This document shows, in pieces, positions 4,499-6,959 of a stretch of DNA of 6,959 bases. Position 1 is the first letter of the stretch, and every line of letters starts with the position of its first letter. Where the stretch lies: positions 1 through 6,959 of the forward strand of contig JALHOI010000166.1 in assembly GCA_022843085.1 (NCBI GenBank), in the 5' to 3' direction. Origin of the DNA: Pseudobdellovibrionaceae bacterium (GTDB taxonomy: Bacteria > Bdellovibrionota > Bdellovibrionia > Bdellovibrionales > JAMPXM01). Below the pieces are notes generated by a model. It was not told the DNA's origin. It ran no database searches and saw only the letters and a program-made list of their open reading frames with translations. The translations under genes were made by a program, and so were the position numbers.

Positions 4499-6959
4499 AT
4501 GACAGATTTCAAACAGAAAATGTCGAATCGTCCTCAAGGCGTTGCGAGCGCAATTTGCGCTGCGCTGTTTTCTTCTCTGGTTTCCTTCCTCTTAGTCTTG
4601 GCTGTTTTAGTTCCGACTAGTTCTGCGAGCGCCGCTGATGTTCCACAATCTTTCACGCTCGACGGACAACTTTTTAGTGACACAGCGGCGACGACGGCGC
4701 TTCAAGACGGTTCGATTGAATTCAAAATTCAAGTTCTCGACGACGCAAAGATCTGCGTGCTGTACGAGGAAACACAAAGCATCAGCACGCTTGCTTCGAA
4801 AGGCTACTTCACTGTTCAGGTTGGTACCGAAGTCGGCAACACAAAACGAACTGCCGGCGATTCAGCGAACACGATGGCAACGGTTTTTCAAAACGTCTCG
4901 GCGATCAACGGAAAACTTCTCTCAAACGGAAGCCCGTGTACGGTGCCGCCCGTGTCGGCCCAGCGACGGTTTGTTCGCATCACAATTGCACCGGCAACAA
5001 TGGGTTCAGTTGCCCGTGTTCTATCGCCTGACCTAACCATCGACTCGGTTCCGAACGCGGTTGTCGCTGAGCGCGCCGAAACTCTTCAGGGTCTGCGCAG
5101 CACCGATGTCTTGCGTGTCAACACCGCGGCGGGTTCAGCGCTTTCGCAGAGTAACTTAGAAAGTCTGTTTACCTCGACCACCCGATTCAACTCCCTGACC
5201 TCGGTGATTGACGGAACAAGTACGAACTACATGCGATCGAATTCAGGTAGCGGCGCGCAGCTTCCCGTTTTGCCGGGGGCGCCGACAACGCCGCCGATCG
5301 GCGCAATTTGGTTTGACTCATCTGATAGCCGCATCAAATTTCAAACTTCGGTCGGCCCATCGACGTTAGGTACCGGTGCCGGCTCGGTCACAAGCGTCGG
5401 TTTCACGGCTCCATCTGAACTCACTGTGACCGGTGCCCCGATTACAGCCGCCGGAACAATCGCGGTCACGTGGGCTGCGCAAACCACCGGAAGAGTTTTT
5501 GCTTCGCCCGATGGATCAACCGGTACGCCGACATTTCGTTCGCTGGTCGCAGCTGACGTGCCGTTCGCAATTCAAAATCTAGGCGGCACGCCAAGCTTTC
5601 AAAGTGGTCTCAACGCAGCCAAAGGCTCGGCGACAACCGCCGGCCGCATCTGGATCTCGACCGACACACGCGAAATCTACCGCGACAACGGCACCACGTG
5701 GGATTCCATCGGCAGCGCAAGCGGTGGCGCGCCGACCGGAGCCGCTTCAGGCGACTTGTCTGGCACCTACCCCGGCCCCACCGTCTCACGGATTCAAGGC
5801 GTTGGGGTATCGGTCACCGCACCACTCGATGGCCAAGTTTTAAAATACATTGGCGGCGGAACGACCGCGTGGACTCCGACAAATTTTAACATCGGTGACT
5901 TAAAAACTGCCGCTGGCACTCAGCAGTTTGCCGGCTCAGCGACGTGCGCGTCCTCCCAGACGCTGACCTGGTCGTCACTCACCGACACCTTTGTGTGTTC
6001 AAACATCGCGGGCCTCGACGGCGGCGCGATCACAGCCGGTACGGTTCCGGCCGCGCGACTTCCGGCTTCAGCCAGTGCGTGGACTGTTGTTGGTGGTGAT
6101 GTCTATCGTTCGAGCGGGAATGTCGGTATAGGAACTGCGAGTCCGAGCTTCCCCGTTCATATTTCTACGACAAACACCGCTTCAACAATCATGAAGATTG
6201 ATAGCACTGCACCGTTAGGAAACACCTTGGCCGGAGCTGCGATTCTTTTGACGGCCTCGGACAGCTCAGGTCTCCTCGGCGTGTACCCATCGGATAGCTC
6301 GACAGCACACCGGCAAGATCGAATGGTTGTAGGAACTGGATTCAATGCGACTGGGTTGAATTTAGAAGCATGGAATACTGGGCAAGACATTCGGTTTTTT
6401 AGCGGCAGTACTGTTGAATCGATGCGAATCGATAGTACCGGACGAGTCGGCATTGGAACAACAACCCCAAGTGAAAGACTCACCGTCAGTGGGAACATCG
6501 GACTACCCACGTCGAACTCGAAAATTACAGGCGCCACAGGTGTCTCGCTCGAGGCGACCGGTGACGAATTCGGTACAGTACGTTTAAATTTACAGAATCG
6601 AAGTGGAGTTAACGGTGCGATGTTCGAACAAGCGGGGTCCGTCGACCTCGTCGATTTTGTCTTTAAAGGGTTAAGCAATCAGCGAAACATTCGCTACGAA
6701 GCGCGGGGCCCTGAATCTTTCGTGGCGGCCCCGGAATTTCAATTTGGCCAGGCAGGTAACCCGAACCTCGTTGTCTCAGACTCAACCGCTGCATTTCGAA
6801 GAGGCAACGTCGGTATCGGAACCAGTAGTCCGACGAGTAGCCTCTACGTAAACAACAATTTCGCAACCACGGGTGCTTCACCACGAATTACTCTGAACGA
6901 GGAGAGCTTCGACCAATATCGAAGCGGTGAAATTTATTTCACACGAAACTCAGCGGCTG
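4499..6959 (+). CDS. Large secreted tail-fibre-like repeat protein, Bdellovibrio MAT-type adhesin (3' end outside window)
   Basis: The frame is open for 820 codons and runs off the right edge. An N-terminal signal peptide covers about residues 1-46 (hydrophobic core at 19-39, end SSASA before ADVPQ). Residues 50-190 form a beta-rich head that starts SFTLDGQLFSD. Then come tail-fibre units: a GAIWFDSSDSRIKF element (268-281) echoed by GRIWISTDTREIYRDNGTTW (382-401), the phage-like GDLSGTYPGPTV (418-429) with GQVLKYIGGG, a Cys483/Cys500 segment, and three VGIGT..P units (540, 648, 769) typical of trimeric beta-helical shafts. This is the layout of the mosaic adhesive trimer fibres of Bdellovibrio, which bind prey envelopes and often end in an intramolecular S74 chaperone; that end and the tip are not visible here. 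Probable role: surface or vesicle-borne recognition fibre. An in-frame TAA at 4481 limits the start; ATG 4499 and ATG 4520 both have weak ribosome sites, and I chose the first. Confidence 0.85.
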   Translation, partial: MTDFKQKMSNRPQGVASAICAALFSSLVSFLLVLAVLVPTSSASAADVPQSFTLDGQLFSDTAATTALQDGSIEFKIQVLDDAKICVLYEETQSISTLASKGYFTVQVGTEVGNTKRTAGDSANTMATVFQNVSAINGKLLSNGSPCTVPPVSAQRRFVRITIAPATMGSVARVLSPDLTIDSVPNAVVAERAETLQGLRSTDVLRVNTAAGSALSQSNLESLFTSTTRFNSLTSVIDGTSTNYMRSNSGSGAQLPVLPGAPTTPPIGAIWFDSSDSRIKFQTSVGPSTLGTGAGSVTSVGFTAPSELTVTGAPITAAGTIAVTWAAQTTGRVFASPDGSTGTPTFRSLVAADVPFAIQNLGGTPSFQSGLNAAKGSATTAGRIWISTDTREIYRDNGTTWDSIGSASGGAPTGAASGDLSGTYPGPTVSRIQGVGVSVTAPLDGQVLKYIGGGTTAWTPTNFNIGDLKTAAGTQQFAGSATCASSQTLTWSSLTDTFVCSNIAGLDGGAITAGTVPAARLPASASAWTVVGGDVYRSSGNVGIGTASPSFPVHISTTNTASTIMKIDSTAPLGNTLAGAAILLTASDSSGLLGVYPSDSSTAHRQDRMVVGTGFNATGLNLEAWNTGQDIRFFSGSTVESMRIDSTGRVGIGTTTPSERLTVSGNIGLPTSNSKITGATGVSLEATGDEFGTVRLNLQNRSGVNGAMFEQAGSVDLVDFVFKGLSNQRNIRYEARGPESFVAAPEFQFGQAGNPNLVVSDSTAAFRRGNVGIGTSSPTSSLYVNNNFATTGASPRITLNEESFDQYRSGEIYFTRNSAA
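5297..5386 (+). repeat. First copy of the G-x-IW fibre element
   Basis: Residues 267-296 of the fibre protein (GAIWFDSSDSRIKF and the following LGTGAG) match the tail-fibre motif in which a strand with Ile-Trp is followed by Asp/Ser-rich turn, a basic strand and a Gly-rich end. The second copy is at 5639-5728. Confidence 0.5.
5639..5728 (+). repeat. Second copy of the G-x-IW fibre element
   Basis: Residues 381-410 (GRIWISTDTREIYRDNGTTW and then IGSASGG) repeat the pattern of the copy at 5297-5386 and are the fuller form, with the NGTTW end often seen in phage tail fibres. Confidence 0.5.
6116..6145 (+). repeat. VGIGT repeat 1 (GNVGIGTASP)
   Basis: Residues 540-549 of the fibre. It follows VYRSSG and opens a unit of 108 residues to the next copy. 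Such units mark beta-strand shaft segments in Bdellovibrio-type fibres. Confidence 0.8.
6440..6469 (+). repeat. VGIGT repeat 2 (GRVGIGTTTP)
   Basis: Residues 648-657, preceded by SMRIDST, the classical MRIDSxGxVGIGT lead of this repeat. The distance to the third copy is 121 residues. Confidence 0.8.
6803..6832 (+). repeat. VGIGT repeat 3 (GNVGIGTSSP)
   Basis: Residues 769-778. Codons differ from those of copies 1 and 2, so the repeats are old or under protein-level selection and not a recent DNA duplication. Confidence 0.8.

Noticed and set aside
4638..5036. A 132-codon plus-strand open frame rich in Arg and Ser
   Set aside because: It is an out-of-frame reading of the fibre head domain; the fibre frame continues through it without stops.
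6157..6678. A 173-codon open frame on the minus strand inside the fibre gene
   Set aside because: It lies wholly antisense to a continuous 820-codon frame with recognisable repeats, has no signal or domain pattern and is Pro/Ser/Val-rich, as expected from the complement of the fibre codons.
5297..6832. A CRISPR array or DNA-level tandem repeat in the right half
   Set aside because: The repetition is at protein level only, with different codons and long unequal spacers inside one open frame.

Overview
The window most likely comes from a predatory or predator-related bacterium of the Bdellovibrionota (a Bdellovibrio-like genome). The reasons are a long gene at the right edge with the layout of the Bdellovibrio tail-fibre-like surface proteins (signal peptide, YPxPTV-type unit, serial GNVGIGTxxP repeats), several small exported proteins, and moderate GC with many TCG and TTCGA words. 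This assignment is inference from protein style; there is no rRNA or marker gene here.

Layout from left to right. On the minus strand (1-823) is a two-gene operon: a DUF2238 (YjdF-type) inner-membrane protein followed, with a 4-base GTGA stop/start overlap, by a membrane-anchored protein cut by the left edge. Divergently, on the plus strand, lies a secreted HNH-type nuclease (1026-1532) with a strong Shine-Dalgarno sequence that fixes its start. A perfect 13-bp hairpin with A and T tails (1545-1576) separates it from a convergent minus-strand gene for a small outer-membrane beta-barrel protein (1659-2294). Divergent from that is a DadA-like FAD-dependent D-amino-acid dehydrogenase (2493-3794), followed on the same strand by an unrecognised exported protein rich in cysteine (3868-4338). 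After a 160-base leader holding the most AT-rich stretch I noticed in the window comes the fibre gene (4499 to beyond 6959), open for 820 codons and still running at the right edge.

How the genes fit together: five of the seven gene products carry export signals or are envelope proteins (nuclease, barrel, small Cys-rich protein, fibre, truncated anchored protein), the sixth is an integral membrane protein and DadA is a membrane-associated quinone-linked enzyme in known cases. In a predatory bacterium a periplasmic nuclease and a D-amino-acid dehydrogenase would suit digestion of prey DNA and peptidoglycan-derived D-alanine, and the fibre would suit prey or surface recognition. No gene order here proves a shared pathway. 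The strongest candidate for something little described is the fibre gene, whose tip lies outside the window, together with the orphan exported protein directly upstream. No mobile element, CRISPR array, tRNA or rRNA was seen.
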